NCBI RefSeq assembly: GCF_013267835.1
Contig: NZ_CP053939.1
Location: 372,001 to 436,000 of the forward strand
Source: Neisseria mucosa
GTDB taxonomy: Bacteria; Pseudomonadota; Gammaproteobacteria; Burkholderiales; Neisseriaceae
DNA length: 64,000 bases
Direction of reading: 5' to 3'
A model generated the notes under the pieces. That model was not told the DNA's origin and ran no database searches. It saw only the letters and a list, made by a program, of their open reading frames with translations. How positions within the stretch are numbered: the stretch's first letter is position 1; every line of letters begins with the position of its first letter. Shown piece after piece: positions 52,884-62,617 of the stretch. The translations under genes and the position numbers were made by a program.

Positions 52884-54077
52884 TTATTTGAATTCTTTCC
52901 ATGCCATTTTCAGGTAGTAGCACATTGACCAGATGGTCAATACAGATGCTATAAACATCAATATGTTACCAATGAGATAGAAAGGATCGTTATATTTGTC
53001 TGTGCCGATAAGCAAAAGGAAGATGGCGATCATTTGGGCAGTGGTTTTGAATTTGCCGATGGTTGCCACGGCAACGCTGCCGCGTTTGCCCATTTGTGCC
53101 ATCCATTCGCGCAAGGCGGAAATGGTAATTTCCCGGCCGATGATAATCATGGCGAAGATGGCGTATGTCCTGCCAAGGCTGACGAGCAGGAGCAGGGCAA
53201 CTGCGACCATGAGTTTGTCGGCAACGGGGTCGAGGAATGCGCCAAAGTCGGAAGTTTGTTTCCAGCGGCGTGCCAAAAAGCCGTCGAACCAGTCTGTAAT
53301 AGCGGCAAGTGCAAAGATGATGGCGGCTGTCCAGTTGACGGTTTGTGGTTGAATCCATGTGTTCGGTAAATAGAATAGGATGGTGAACACGGGGATTAAT
53401 AGGACGCGCATCCAGGTAAGTAAAATAGGTATGTTCCAAGGCATGGTTTGGGATCTTTTGGATGATGTGTCGGGTTGTTCATTATAGCTTATTTGTTCAC
53501 TCTGCTTTTTGAAGTGTTGTTTTTTTGCCGACAAGTATCTCGGGCATAGGTTTTTATCGTGTGGGTTGTGAAGAAAATCTGCTAAGGCTGTCTGAAAAAT
53601 AGGCTGTTGCGGGGTGTAAATGTTTTTGGGTAGAAAAGTGGCTGCGAAATAGTGGGCAATAAGGTCTGCCTGCTGTTCGATATTTAATTGGTTAATGTGT
53701 GGTAAGGGGATGGGATAGGCGTAAGCTTTGCGTTTTCTGTATCCGCCTTTGAGCATGATGAATAGGCCGGAAAGCCAAACTTTGTGACCGTGTTGGTGTT
53801 GCCAGACATGTGTCAGCTCATGAATCAGCCAAATTTTGTAGGCTATGCCGGCTTGAGTGAAATCTTCGGGGCAGTGTTTACGCGGAAAGTATATGTTTCC
53901 ATTGGGTGCAATGGCGGTATTGGCGTTGGGTATAAGCGGAATGCCGCGATATATTTTGATGCGGTGGAAATCTATGCTGTCCGCAAAAACTTGTTTTGCC
54001 ATACGGACTTCGTTTTCGGTCAGTCTGCGCCAATCGGAAAAAATCATATTTGGAAGAGAATAAATATAAGAGGGCAT
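52884..54077 (-). CDS. pgsA: Metallopeptidase-like domain fused in frame to PgsA
   Basis: One open frame of 397 aa from ATG 54077 (MPSYIYSLPNMIF). The first ~175 residues have a zincin motif IHELTHVWQHQHG and resemble small Neisseria proteins annotated as Vgr/Rhs-related. A Lys/Gln-rich linker follows. From Met at 53444 (MPWNIPILLTWMRVLL) comes a complete 186-aa CDP-diacylglycerol-glycerol-3-phosphate 3-phosphatidyltransferase, with DWFDGFLARRW followed by GAFLDPVADKLM. PgsA is essential for phosphatidylglycerol synthesis. No good ribosome site precedes Met 53444, so it is unclear whether PgsA is made alone or only as a fusion. Confidence 0.8.
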   Translation of the reverse strand: MPSYIYSLPNMIFSDWRRLTENEVRMAKQVFADSIDFHRIKIYRGIPLIPNANTAIAPNGNIYFPRKHCPEDFTQAGIAYKIWLIHELTHVWQHQHGHKVWLSGLFIMLKGGYRKRKAYAYPIPLPHINQLNIEQQADLIAHYFAATFLPKNIYTPQQPIFQTALADFLHNPHDKNLCPRYLSAKKQHFKKQSEQISYNEQPDTSSKRSQTMPWNIPILLTWMRVLLIPVFTILFYLPNTWIQPQTVNWTAAIIFALAAITDWFDGFLARRWKQTSDFGAFLDPVADKLMVAVALLLLVSLGRTYAIFAMIIIGREITISALREWMAQMGKRGSVAVATIGKFKTTAQMIAIFLLLIGTDKYNDPFYLIGNILMFIASVLTIWSMCYYLKMAWKEFK

Positions 54078-54124
54078 GAAGATTTCAGGCCGTCTGAAAG
54101 GTTTCAGACGGCCTGGGTCGGGAT

Positions 54125-54691
54125 TTATTGTTCTGTTGAAGCGGCTTGTTTGCCGTTGTCGAACAATTTGTCCATGGGTGTCAGGTTGACTGCATTGCCT
54201 TGGCTGACTATCCATTTGTTTTCAACACGCCATACGCCTGAAGCATCTTCAACGCGCAAGTACCAATGATTGGTTGGGCGTAAAGGCTTAAAGACGGCTT
54301 CGTATTCCATGCGGCCGTTTTGCGGTTCGGCTGTTACGGCGCGCAGCTTGACGGTTTGGTCATCGGCTTTGCGCGTCGGGTGCATCAACAATAGGTTTAA
54401 TGGCTGTTTGGTATCGAATTGTCCGCTGACGAATACTTTGGCGGCGTTCATATCCGGACTGATTAAGACCTGCACCTGAATTTGCCGTTTAACGGCTTCT
54501 TCATCGCGGTGAAGTTGGATTTCGATGTGTTTGCCGTCTTTGTAGTAATCGTCAGACACCAAGTCTGTCGTGTGTTCTTTTGCGACGAAGAACATGGAAA
54601 CGCTGGCGATAACGACGAAGATGGGGCCGGCCATCAGCACCCAGGGCCAAATATGTTTGTACCAAGGTTTGATTTGGGGTTGTGGGGACAC
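54125..54691 (-). CDS. ccoH: FixH/CcoH family cbb3 oxidase assembly protein
   Basis: A 188-aa membrane-anchored protein. One N-terminal span (HIWPWVLMAGPIFVVIASVS) is followed by SDDYYKDG, the FixH signature region, and a periplasmic beta domain. FixH/CcoH helps assemble cytochrome cbb3 oxidase, perhaps in copper handling. It lies 3 bp downstream of ccoG on the same strand. Confidence 0.86.
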   Translation of the reverse strand: MSPQPQIKPWYKHIWPWVLMAGPIFVVIASVSMFFVAKEHTTDLVSDDYYKDGKHIEIQLHRDEEAVKRQIQVQVLISPDMNAAKVFVSGQFDTKQPLNLLLMHPTRKADDQTVKLRAVTAEPQNGRMEYEAVFKPLRPTNHWYLRVEDASGVWRVENKWIVSQGNAVNLTPMDKLFDNGKQAASTEQ

Positions 54692-54694
54692 CGT

Positions 54695-56179
54695 TTATTC
54701 TCCGATAAAGGTTGCTTTTTCTTCTAAAGTAGTCGGTTTGGAGTCGGCAGAGCCGGTCTCACGATAGGTAAAGGTAAATTCGATCGGATGGCTGCCTTTG
54801 TCGGCGTATTCGGGAATGGTAGATACCTGTACCGGGATGGTAACGGTTTCCCGCGGCGCAATTTTAATACCGTTTTCAGGCAGGCCGGTCAGCGCGATTT
54901 CGTCAAAGCCTTTGACGGTTGCGGTCATCAGTTGTTCGTTTTCACTATTGTTGATAATGCGCAGGTTATAGGCATTTTCCAACCAGCCTTGGCTGTTTTC
55001 GCGAACCATGACGCCACGGTCTTTCAGGATATCGACTTCGACCATTTTTCGGGTGGAAATGCCGACTAAGAAGGCGATGATGACCACCAGGAGTACTGCG
55101 CCATAACCGGCTACGCGCGGACGTTTCAAGCGTTTTTTGATGTCGCTTTCAGGGTATTCGTGTTCCAACGCGCCTTCGGTCGTATAACGGATCAAGCCGC
55201 GCTCGTAGCCCATTTTGTCCATGATTTCGTCACAGGCATCGATACACGCCGCGCAGCCGATACATTGGTATTGCAAACCGTTGCGGATGTCGATACCGAC
55301 GGGGCAGACTTGCACGCACATGGTGCAGTTGATGCAGTCGCCCAAGCCGCTGTCTTCTTTGTTGGCGGTTTTTTTGCGTGCGCCGCGCGGTTCGCCGCGT
55401 TCGGCATCGTAAGAAATAATCAGCGTGTCTTTGTCAAACATTGCACTTTGGAAGCGTGCATACGGACACATATGCAGACAAACTTTTTCGCGCATGATGT
55501 GGGCGAAGAAGAAAGTCATGAATCCGTAAAACGCTGCGGCAAACATCGCGCCGCCGCCTGCTGCTCCGGCAAACAAATCAGGAACAAACTGGCGGATTGG
55601 GACAAACCAGCCTGCAAAAGTAATGCCTGTCCATGCGCAGACAAGGAAAATCAGCAGGTATTTGGTGGCTTTGGTGCGGATTTTGGTGAAATTCCACGGC
55701 GATTTTTCCAGTTTTAGGCGTTTGTTTCTATCGCCTTCGACCAAGTTGTCAATCCACAGCATAATTTCGGTGTAAACCGTTTGCGGGCATGAATAGCCGC
55801 ACCACAAACGACCGGCAATGGTTGTCCACCAAAACAATCCGAATGCGCAAATCATCAGCAGCAAGGCAAGGTAGATCAAATCGCCCATGCCCAGCGACAG
55901 TCCGAAAATGAAGAAATGACGGTCAGGGATATTGAATAAAACCGCCTGACGGCCGCTCCAGTTGAACCATGGAATAACGTAAAATACAAACTGGGTCGCC
56001 AATACGGCGGCGATACGCAGTTTGGCAAAGCGTCCTTCCGCCTTTTTGGGATGGATGCGTTCACCTTCGGGATGGATTTGAATCACGCTGGATTTGGGTT
56101 TGGAAGGTTTGGGCGGAGTGGCTTTTGCTGTTTTTTCTGTTGAGGGTGTGGTGTTTTCAGCTTGGTTTTCTGGTGACAT
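54695..56179 (-). CDS. ccoG: Cytochrome c oxidase accessory protein CcoG (FixG/RdxA)
   Basis: An inner-membrane iron-sulphur protein linked to copper reduction for cbb3 oxidase assembly. 494 aa from ATG 56179, which has CAAGGAAC upstream; a longer frame from 56275 is not family-like. About five spans, LWCGYSCPQTVYTEIM, HMCPYARFQSAMF, and two 4Fe-4S clusters (CINCTMCVQVCP and CIGCAACIDACD) are seen. A C-terminal IgG-like periplasmic domain covers about 390-494. The N-terminus has a Pro/Lys/Thr-rich cytoplasmic tail of about 50 residues. Confidence 0.92.
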   Translation of the reverse strand: MSPENQAENTTPSTEKTAKATPPKPSKPKSSVIQIHPEGERIHPKKAEGRFAKLRIAAVLATQFVFYVIPWFNWSGRQAVLFNIPDRHFFIFGLSLGMGDLIYLALLLMICAFGLFWWTTIAGRLWCGYSCPQTVYTEIMLWIDNLVEGDRNKRLKLEKSPWNFTKIRTKATKYLLIFLVCAWTGITFAGWFVPIRQFVPDLFAGAAGGGAMFAAAFYGFMTFFFAHIMREKVCLHMCPYARFQSAMFDKDTLIISYDAERGEPRGARKKTANKEDSGLGDCINCTMCVQVCPVGIDIRNGLQYQCIGCAACIDACDEIMDKMGYERGLIRYTTEGALEHEYPESDIKKRLKRPRVAGYGAVLLVVIIAFLVGISTRKMVEVDILKDRGVMVRENSQGWLENAYNLRIINNSENEQLMTATVKGFDEIALTGLPENGIKIAPRETVTIPVQVSTIPEYADKGSHPIEFTFTYRETGSADSKPTTLEEKATFIGE

Positions 56180-56412
56180 TTCAGTGTTCCTTGATGAAGT
56201 GCACACAAGCCTGTTGTCATGGTAGTAGTTTGATGTGAATGTTTTCAGACGGCCTTTCGCGTGCATACAAATCATAACATTTGACTCTATTCAAAGCAAA
56301 AGAGGGACTTCGTCTTAACGATGGATTCCTTGCGGCCGTTTGATGTAGGGCCGTCTGAAAAGGGCAGTATTCAAAGGTTTATGGTTCGGCCTGTGTGCAA
56401 ACTTATAGTGAT
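56180..56412. other. ccoG-tkt intergenic region, upstream part
   Basis: The 444 bp from 56180 to 56623 have no gene. Uptake-sequence copies lie at about 56250, 56348 and 56513, one of them degenerate (GGCCGTTTGA at 56333). The tkt promoter is described separately. Nothing else can be supported. Confidence 0.5.
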
Positions 56413-56441
56413 TTGCTATTTACACGATAAAAATATATAAA
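56413..56441 (+). promoter_or_regulatory. Candidate promoter of tkt
   Basis: TTGCTA at 56413-56418, a 17-bp spacer and TATAAA at 56436-56441. It predicts a leader of about 175 nt before the tkt start, which contains a hairpin (CCGTTTCGG at about 56487) and a DUS. Confidence 0.55.
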
Positions 56442-56623
56442 GCACTGTTTCAAAACGAAATAACAGTTAATATCATCTATCCTGTCCGTTTCGGGCAACC
56501 GAGTGGAAACAGGCCGTCTGACAAAGCGAATATCAAAAGCTATCCTTGAAAGCACGGCTGATTCAGGCGATAATCGGTACACCTTTTTTCATATTTCCAA
56601 TCTTGTCCAAGGAAGGTCAAACC

Positions 56624-58603
56624 ATGTCTCAACTGGCAAACGCAATCCGTTTCCTCTCAGTCGATGCCGTACAGAAAGCAAACTCCGGCCACCCCGGCGC
56701 ACCTATGGGTATGGCGGAAATGGCGGAAGTATTGTGGACGAAGTTCCTCAACCATAACCCTGCCAATCCTAAATTCTACAACCGTGACCGCTTCATCCTT
56801 TCCAACGGCCACGCGTCCATGCTGCTGTACAGCCTGTTGCACCTGACCGGTTACAACGTATCCATCGAAGACTTGAAAAACTTCCGCCAATTGCACAGCA
56901 AAACCCCCGGCCACCCCGAATACGGTTACACCGACGGTGTGGAAACCACGACCGGCCCGTTGGGACAAGGTATTGCCAACGCAGTGGGCATGGCTTTGGC
57001 CGAAAAAATCTTGGCTGCCGAATTCAATAAAGACGGCTTAAACATCGTTGACCACCACACCTACGTCTTCATGGGCGACGGCTGCATGATGGAAGGCGTG
57101 TCGCACGAAGCCTGTTCGCTCGCCGGCACTTTGGGCTTGGGCAAGCTGATTGTTTTATATGATGACAACAATATTTCCATTGACGGCAAAGTGGACGGCT
57201 GGTTTACCGAAAACATCCCGCAACGTTTTGAAAGCTACGGCTGGCATGTGATTCCAAATGTAAACGGTCATGATACCGATGCCATTCAGACGGCCATTGA
57301 AGCGGCCAAAGCCGAAACCGGCAAACCGTCCCTTATCTGCTGCAAAACCTTAATCGGCAAAGGCAGCGCCAACAAAGAAGGCAGCCACAAAACCCACGGC
57401 GCACCTTTGGGCGCGGACGAAATCGAAGCCACGCGCAAACATTTGGGTTGGACTTATCCTGTGTTTGAAATCCCTCAAGAAATCTATGCCGCATGGAATG
57501 CAAAAGAAAAAGGCGCGAAACTTGAGGCCGAATGGAACGAGCTTTTTGCCCAATATCAAGCCAAATATCCCGCCGAAGCCGCAGAATTCGTGCGCCGCAT
57601 GGATAAAAAACTGCCGGACAACTTCGATGCTTACGTTCAAGCCGCATTGAAAGAAGTGTGTGCCAAAGCCGAAACCATCGCCACCCGTAAAGCCAGCCAA
57701 AACAGCATCGAAATTCTGGCCAAAGAGCTGCCCGAATTGGTGGGCGGTTCTGCCGACCTGACCCCGTCCAACCTGACTGACTGGTCAAACAGCGTCTCCG
57801 TTACCCGCGAACACGGCGGCAACTATATTCACTACGGCGTACGCGAGTTCGGCATGGGCGCTATCATGAACGGCCTTGCCTTGCACGGCGGTGTAAAACC
57901 CTTCGGCGCGACTTTCCTGATGTTTAGCGAATACGAACGCAACGCCCTGCGTATGGCAGCGCTGATGAAAATCAACCCAGTATTTGTGTTTACCCACGAT
58001 TCCATCGGCCTCGGTGAAGACGGCCCAACCCACCAACCTGTCGAACAAACCGCCACCCTGCGCCTGATTCCAAATATGGACGTATGGCGTCCGTGCGATA
58101 CCGTTGAATCTTTGGTGGCGTGGTCTGAAGCCGTTAAAGCGGCCGATCATCCGTCCAGCTTGATTTTCAGTCGTCAAAACCTGAAATTCCAAGCGCGCAA
58201 CGAACAACAACTGAACGACATCAAACGCGGTGGCTACGTCATCAGCGAAGCCCAAGGCAACGCCCAAGCCGTCATCATTGCCACCGGTTCTGAAGTTGAA
58301 TTAGCTCTGGAAGTGCAAAAAGTATTGGCAGAACAAGGTGTTGCCGTGCGCGTTGTTTCCATGCCATCCACCAACGTATTCGACCGCCAAGACGCCGCCT
58401 ATAAAGCCGCCGTTCTGCCTGAAGGCTTGCCGCGCATAGCCGTAGAAGCCGGACACGCCGACGGTTGGTATAAATACGTTGGTTTGAACGGTGCAGTGGT
58501 CGGTATTAACCGCTTCGGCGAGTCTGCACCTGCTGACTTGCTCTTTAAAGAATTCGGCTTTACCGTAGACAATGTGGTTGCTACTGTAAAATCCGTTTTG
58601 TAA
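56624..58603 (+). CDS. tkt: Transketolase
   Basis: A thiamine-diphosphate enzyme that moves two-carbon units between sugar phosphates. 659 aa from ATG 56624 with GGAAGG 7 nt upstream. The longer frame from 56546 is not family-like. [30 protein letters not shown] (cofactor site, about 150-165), [15 protein letters not shown] and the C-terminal domain ([14 protein letters not shown]) are complete. Single-gene unit with its own promoter and a DUS terminator. Confidence 0.96.
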   Translation: MSQLANAIRFLSVDAVQKANSGHPGAPMGMAEMAEVLWTKFLNHNPANPKFYNRDRFILSNGHASMLLYSLLHLTGYNVSIEDLKNFRQLHSKTPGHPEYGYTDGVETTTGPLGQGIANAVGMALAEKILAAEFNKDGLNIVDHHTYVFMGDGCMMEGVSHEACSLAGTLGLGKLIVLYDDNNISIDGKVDGWFTENIPQRFESYGWHVIPNVNGHDTDAIQTAIEAAKAETGKPSLICCKTLIGKGSANKEGSHKTHGAPLGADEIEATRKHLGWTYPVFEIPQEIYAAWNAKEKGAKLEAEWNELFAQYQAKYPAEAAEFVRRMDKKLPDNFDAYVQAALKEVCAKAETIATRKASQNSIEILAKELPELVGGSADLTPSNLTDWSNSVSVTREHGGNYIHYGVREFGMGAIMNGLALHGGVKPFGATFLMFSEYERNALRMAALMKINPVFVFTHDSIGLGEDGPTHQPVEQTATLRLIPNMDVWRPCDTVESLVAWSEAVKAADHPSSLIFSRQNLKFQARNEQQLNDIKRGGYVISEAQGNAQAVIIATGSEVELALEVQKVLAEQGVAVRVVSMPSTNVFDRQDAAYKAAVLPEGLPRIAVEAGHADGWYKYVGLNGAVVGINRFGESAPADLLFKEFGFTVDNVVATVKSVL

Positions 58604-58623
58604 ATCAGATTTTTGATTGAGAT

Positions 58624-58656
58624 AAAAAGGCCGTCTGAAATTTCAGACGGCCTTTT
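58624..58656. terminator. Bidirectional DUS terminator between tkt and clpA
   Basis: AAAAAGGCCGTCTGAAATTTCAGACGGCC (two arms without loop bases) with T tracts on both sides. Confidence 0.8.
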
Positions 58657-58669
58657 ATTTTTCAACTGG

Positions 58670-60949
58670 TTAAACAGTTTCTGCTTCAGGTTTGACCTTG
58701 TTTTTCTTAAACTTCAACACGGCTTCTTCTTTTGCTGCATCCCAGTCTATCCGCACGAAGCCGCCGTCGGCGAGTTTGCCGAACAGGAGTTCGTCGGCGA
58801 GCGGTTTGCGGATTTTTTCCTGAATCAGGCGGTGCATCGGGCGTGCGCCCATTTGTGGGTCGAAACCTTTTTCTGCCAGATATTTGCGCAATGCCGGCGT
58901 GAATTCGGCTTCGACTTTTTTGTCGAGGAGCTGGTGCTCGAGCTGGAGCAGGAATTTGTCCACGACTTTGGCGATGACGGGTTCGGACAGGGGCGCAAAC
59001 GGGATAATCGCATCCAAACGGTTGCGGAACTCGGGCGTAAAGAGTTTGTTGATTGCCTGCATTTCGTCGCCGCGTTCGCGTTTGGTGGTAAAGCCGAGGC
59101 TGGGTCGGCTGAGGCTTTCCGCGCCTGCGTTGGTGGTCATAATCAGGATGACGTTGCGGAAATCGGCGCTCTTGCCGTTGTTGTCGGTCAGTTTGCCTGC
59201 GTCCATGACTTGCAGGAGGACGTTGAAAATGTCGGGGTGGGCTTTTTCGATTTCGTCCAAAAGCAACACGCAATGTGGCTGTTTGTTGACGGCTTCGGTC
59301 AAAAGACCGCCTTGTTCAAAGCCGACGTAGCCCGGCGGCGCACCGATGAGGCGCGATACGGCGTGGCGTTCCATGTATTCGGACATATCGAAGCGTTGCA
59401 GCGATACACCCATTGAGTAGGCAAGCTGTTTGGCGACTTCGGTTTTGCCGACGCCGGTCGGGCCGGAGAAGAGGAAGCTGCCTATCGGTTTGTCGGGCAG
59501 GGCAAGGCCGGAGCGCGACATTTTGACGGCGGCAACCAGCGCGTCGATGGCATTTTCCTGACCGTAAACCATGTTTTTCAAATCGCGGCCGAGGAATTGC
59601 AACACTTGTTTGTCGTCGTGCGACACGGTTTTTTCAGGAATCCGCGCGACTTTGGCGATGACGGTTTCGATTTGCGCTTTGCCGATGACTTTTTTCTGTT
59701 TGGATTTGGGCAAAATCCGTTGCGCTGCGCCTGCTTCGTCCATCACGTCGATGGCTTTGTCGGGCAGGAAACGTTCGTTGATGTAGCGGGCGGAAAGTTC
59801 GGCGGCGGCTTCGAGCGCACCTTGCGTATAGCGCACTTGGTGGAAATCTTCAAACATTGGCTTTAAGCCGCGCAGGATTTGCACGGTCTCGGAAACGGTG
59901 GGTTCGACCACGTCAATTTTTTGAAAGCGGCGGCTTAAGGCGTGGTCTTTGTCGAAAATGGTGCGGTATTCGTCGTAAGTGGTTGCGCCGATACAGCGCA
60001 GCGAGCCTTTCGCCAGCGCGGGTTTGAGCAGGTTGGATGCGTCCATCGTGCCGCCGCTGGTACTGCCCGCGCCGATGATGGTGTGGATTTCGTCGATAAA
60101 CAAAATGGCGTGCGGGATTTTTTCGAGCTGTTTCAAGACGGATTTGACCCGCGCTTCAAAGTCGCCGCGGTATTTCGTGCCCGCCAAAAGCGAACCCATA
60201 TCCAGTGCGTACACTTCGGCTTCTTTCAGCGCGTCGGGAATGTCGCCGTTGACGATTTGATGTGCCAAACCTTCCGCCAGCGCAGTTTTGCCTACGCCTG
60301 CTTCGCCGACTAAAAGCGGATTGTTTTTGCGGCGGCGGCACAGGATTTGCACCAACCGTTCCATTTCGTGTTTGCGACCAATCAAAGGATCGATGCGGCC
60401 GGCTTTGACTTCGGCGTTGAGGTTGACGGTGTAGTCGGAAAGGGAGCCGGTTTTTTGTTCTGCTTCTTCGCCCTCACGTTCAAGGCCGTCTGAATCATTG
60501 CCGTCTTCGTCATCGGGCGAGCCATGGGCAATGCAACGCAAGACTTCAAAGCGCGTAATGGATTGCAATTTGAGGAAATAAACGGCATGGCTTTCGGATT
60601 CGCTCATCATGGCAACTAAAATATCCAAAGGCTCTACTGCGGCTTTACCGGCAGACTGGGTATGCACCATCGCCCGTTGGATGACGCGTTGGAAGCCCAA
60701 TGTCGGCTGGGTTTCGACCGTATCCAGAAGATGATCGGGAATTTGCGGCGTATTTTCGGCCACGCTGGCGGCCAGCTGCTCGGACAGGACTTTCAAATCC
60801 GCACCACACAGTTTCAAGACATTCGGCACAGCCGCATCTTCTTCTATCAGCACCAAAAGCAGGTGTTCCAAGCTGATAAACTCATAACGCGCGTTGCGTG
60901 CTTCACGATAGAGCAGTTGCAGGATGTGTTCCAATTCGGGTGAAAGCAT
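58670..60949 (-). CDS. clpA: ClpA ATPase subunit of the ClpAP protease
   Basis: A AAA+ unfoldase of 759 aa that feeds proteins to ClpP. An N-terminal Clp_N repeat domain covers about 1-145 (FISLEHLLLVLIEED). The first ATPase has GEAGVGKTAL (about 215-224) and ILFIDEIHT. The second has GPTGVGKTE (about 494-502) and VLLLDEIEKAHPD. The ClpP-docking IGF/L-like loop lies near MTTNAGAESLSRPSLGF. A DUS lies inside the linker after the N-domain (about 60480), translated as part of the acidic SDGLEREGEE. It lies 3 bp after clpS. Confidence 0.95.
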   Translation of the reverse strand: MLSPELEHILQLLYREARNARYEFISLEHLLLVLIEEDAAVPNVLKLCGADLKVLSEQLAASVAENTPQIPDHLLDTVETQPTLGFQRVIQRAMVHTQSAGKAAVEPLDILVAMMSESESHAVYFLKLQSITRFEVLRCIAHGSPDDEDGNDSDGLEREGEEAEQKTGSLSDYTVNLNAEVKAGRIDPLIGRKHEMERLVQILCRRRKNNPLLVGEAGVGKTALAEGLAHQIVNGDIPDALKEAEVYALDMGSLLAGTKYRGDFEARVKSVLKQLEKIPHAILFIDEIHTIIGAGSTSGGTMDASNLLKPALAKGSLRCIGATTYDEYRTIFDKDHALSRRFQKIDVVEPTVSETVQILRGLKPMFEDFHQVRYTQGALEAAAELSARYINERFLPDKAIDVMDEAGAAQRILPKSKQKKVIGKAQIETVIAKVARIPEKTVSHDDKQVLQFLGRDLKNMVYGQENAIDALVAAVKMSRSGLALPDKPIGSFLFSGPTGVGKTEVAKQLAYSMGVSLQRFDMSEYMERHAVSRLIGAPPGYVGFEQGGLLTEAVNKQPHCVLLLDEIEKAHPDIFNVLLQVMDAGKLTDNNGKSADFRNVILIMTTNAGAESLSRPSLGFTTKRERGDEMQAINKLFTPEFRNRLDAIIPFAPLSEPVIAKVVDKFLLQLEHQLLDKKVEAEFTPALRKYLAEKGFDPQMGARPMHRLIQEKIRKPLADELLFGKLADGGFVRIDWDAAKEEAVLKFKKNKVKPEAETV

Positions 60950-60952
60950 GGT

Positions 60953-61264
60953 TTAAACCTCTTCGACTATACATTTGAGCGGATGCCCTTCAGCTTTGGC
61001 GCGTTCCATGACCTGATGCTGCTTGGTTTGCGCAATATCGCGCGTGTAGGTGCCGCACAGGCCTTTGCCTTCATGGTGCACCAGCAGCATGACGGCCACG
61101 GCCTGTTCCTGTGCAAGCATAAAGACTTCGGTCAGGATTTCGACGACAAATTCCATGGTGGTGTAATCGTCGTTCAATAAAAATACGCCGTAACGTTTCG
61201 GCGGCTGTGTGTTGATATCGCTGAGCAGGGTATCGGATTGGTGGTCGGTATTCGGATGGTTCAT
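60953..61264 (-). CDS. clpS: ClpS adaptor protein
   Basis: The N-end rule adaptor of ClpAP, 103 aa. YGVFLLNDDYTTMEFVV (about 26-42) forms the N-degron pocket and VHHEGKGLCGTYTRDIAQTK is conserved. The acidic, flexible first 20 residues are typical. Operon clpS-clpA. Confidence 0.95.
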   Translation of the reverse strand: MNHPNTDHQSDTLLSDINTQPPKRYGVFLLNDDYTTMEFVVEILTEVFMLAQEQAVAVMLLVHHEGKGLCGTYTRDIAQTKQHQVMERAKAEGHPLKCIVEEV

Positions 61265-61368
61265 GATCTTAGATTTCAGTTTTCAGACGGCCTGTTTTAG
61301 AGTGCAAACCGTTTTCTGTTGTATTTCGGCCAATTTTTTCTATTTTCCCACTTTTTTGAAAACATAGC

Positions 61369-61397
61369 TTGACGTTTTGTCTTAACAAATGTAAAAA
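61369..61397 (+). promoter_or_regulatory. Candidate promoter of the cold-shock gene
   Basis: TTGACG at 61369-61374 and TAAAAA at 61392-61397 with 17 bp between. The resulting leader would be about 115-120 nt, in line with the long leaders of cold-shock genes. Confidence 0.5.
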
Positions 61398-61521
61398 GAC
61401 AGTTAAGCAGAAGTTGGCACTCGACCGCGTAATAAAAACGGGGGAGAAACGCTGAACGTTTTAGTTTGCTGTATGCCTTGTTTTGCTGATTTTGTTAATT
61501 TTTAAGTATAGGAAGTTTCTA

Positions 61522-61725
61522 ATGGCAACCGGTATCGTAAAATGGTTTAACGACGCTAAAGGTTTTGGTTTCATCACTCCTGACGAAGGCGGCGAAGATC
61601 TGTTCGCTCACTTCTCAGCGATCAACATGGAAGGTTTCAAAACCCTGAAAGAAGGCCAACGCGTGTCTTTCGACGTAACCACCGGCCCTAAAGGCAAACA
61701 AGCTGCTAACATTCAAGCTGCTTAA
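61522..61725 (+). CDS. cspA: Cold-shock protein (CspA family)
   Basis: A single cold-shock domain of 67 aa from ATG 61522, with AGGAAG upstream. RNP1 KGFGFITP and RNP2 DLFAHFSAI are exact for the family. It binds single-stranded nucleic acid and acts as an RNA chaperone. Closed by a strong terminator. Confidence 0.96.
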
Positions 61726-61753
61726 TCAAATGCGCGGCGTAAGCCGTAAAATC

Positions 61754-61778
61754 ATGGCGGGGTTTCCCGCCATTTTTT
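61754..61778 (+). terminator. Rho-independent terminator of cspA
   Basis: Stem ATGGCGGG/CCCGCCAT with a GTTT loop and six Ts, about 28 nt after the stop codon. Not built from uptake sequences. Confidence 0.93.
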
Positions 61779-61800
61779 ATGGGCGTTCGAGTTAAAAATT

Positions 61801-62016
61801 ATGAATCCAAATTCATCTTATCAAAATGCTTTAAACCAGTTGGACGAGCTTATCCGTCATTTCCGCAGCGAAGGCGAGGTCAGCTGCGCCGTTGCCGAGC
61901 GTGAAGACCAAATTTTGATCCGCCTTGCCGATTTGAAACTGGATTTACGCCCTGAAGATGAAAAAGCCATTGCCGATATAGACCGCTTTTACCGCCGCCA
62001 TGTTTTAAGCGAATAA
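61801..62016 (+). CDS. Small conserved hypothetical protein
   Basis: A 71-aa acidic, helical protein without signal peptide; no family I can name. It starts MNPNSSYQNALNQLDELIRH and continues with a Leu/Asp-rich stretch (RLADLKLDLRPEDEKAI). The codon use fits its neighbours and the frame is uninterrupted between the csp terminator and smpB. No clear ribosome site is seen before ATG 61801. Confidence 0.6.
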   Translation: MNPNSSYQNALNQLDELIRHFRSEGEVSCAVAEREDQILIRLADLKLDLRPEDEKAIADIDRFYRRHVLSE

Positions 62017-62100
62017 ACGTTTCAAAACCGTTTGCCGTTTTAATTTTTAAGCATGCCTGATAAAATAGGCCGTCTGAAAAGTTTGTAAAGAATCAGCACA

Positions 62101-62547
62101 ATGAGTATTGCCAATAATAAAAAAGCCTTTCACGATTTCTTTATCGAAGACCAAATCGAAGCCGGTATAGTATTGGAGGGATGGGAAGTCAAAGCCATCC
62201 GCGCTGCACGCGTGCAATTAAAAGAAAGCTATATCTACTGGAAAAAAGACGCATTCTATTTGGTGGGCTGCCACATTACCGCATTGCCCACTGCCTCGAC
62301 ACACGTCAAACCTGACCCTGTCCGTCCGCGTAAGTTGTTGTTGAAACAATCGGAAATTAATAAGTTAATCGGCAAAACCGAACGCGCCGGTTATACGATT
62401 GTGCCCTTAAACCTGCATTACACCCGCGGTAGAATCAAAGTGGAAATCGGTTTGGCCAAGGGTAAGAAACAGCATGACAAACGCCAAAGCCTGAAAGAAG
62501 CGGATTGGAAGCGTGAGAAACAACGTTTAATGAAAAACGTACGTTGA
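62101..62547 (+). CDS. smpB: SsrA-binding protein SmpB
   Basis: The tmRNA partner in trans-translation. 148 aa. [20 protein letters not shown] (near the start), [13 protein letters not shown] and the basic C-terminal tail ([19 protein letters not shown]) are diagnostic. ssrA itself is not in the window. Together with rtcB-prfH it makes this window hold two ribosome-rescue routes. Confidence 0.95.
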   Translation: MSIANNKKAFHDFFIEDQIEAGIVLEGWEVKAIRAARVQLKESYIYWKKDAFYLVGCHITALPTASTHVKPDPVRPRKLLLKQSEINKLIGKTERAGYTIVPLNLHYTRGRIKVEIGLAKGKKQHDKRQSLKEADWKREKQRLMKNVR

Positions 62548-62551
62548 TTTT

Positions 62552-62583
62552 TTCAGACGGCCTTTGTATAAAGGCCGTCTGAA
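62552..62583. terminator. DUS pair after smpB
   Basis: TTCAGACGGCCTTT faces AAAGGCCGTCTGAA around 4 nt, the reverse of the usual order. Confidence 0.65.
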
Positions 62584-62617
62584 TATTTATTGTTTGAACA
62601 TTTTAAAAGGAAAACAG

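Noticed and set aside
56401..56470. Correia repeat-like TATAGTG near the tkt promoter
   Set aside because: Only seven bases agree with the Correia terminus and no inverted partner end is found.
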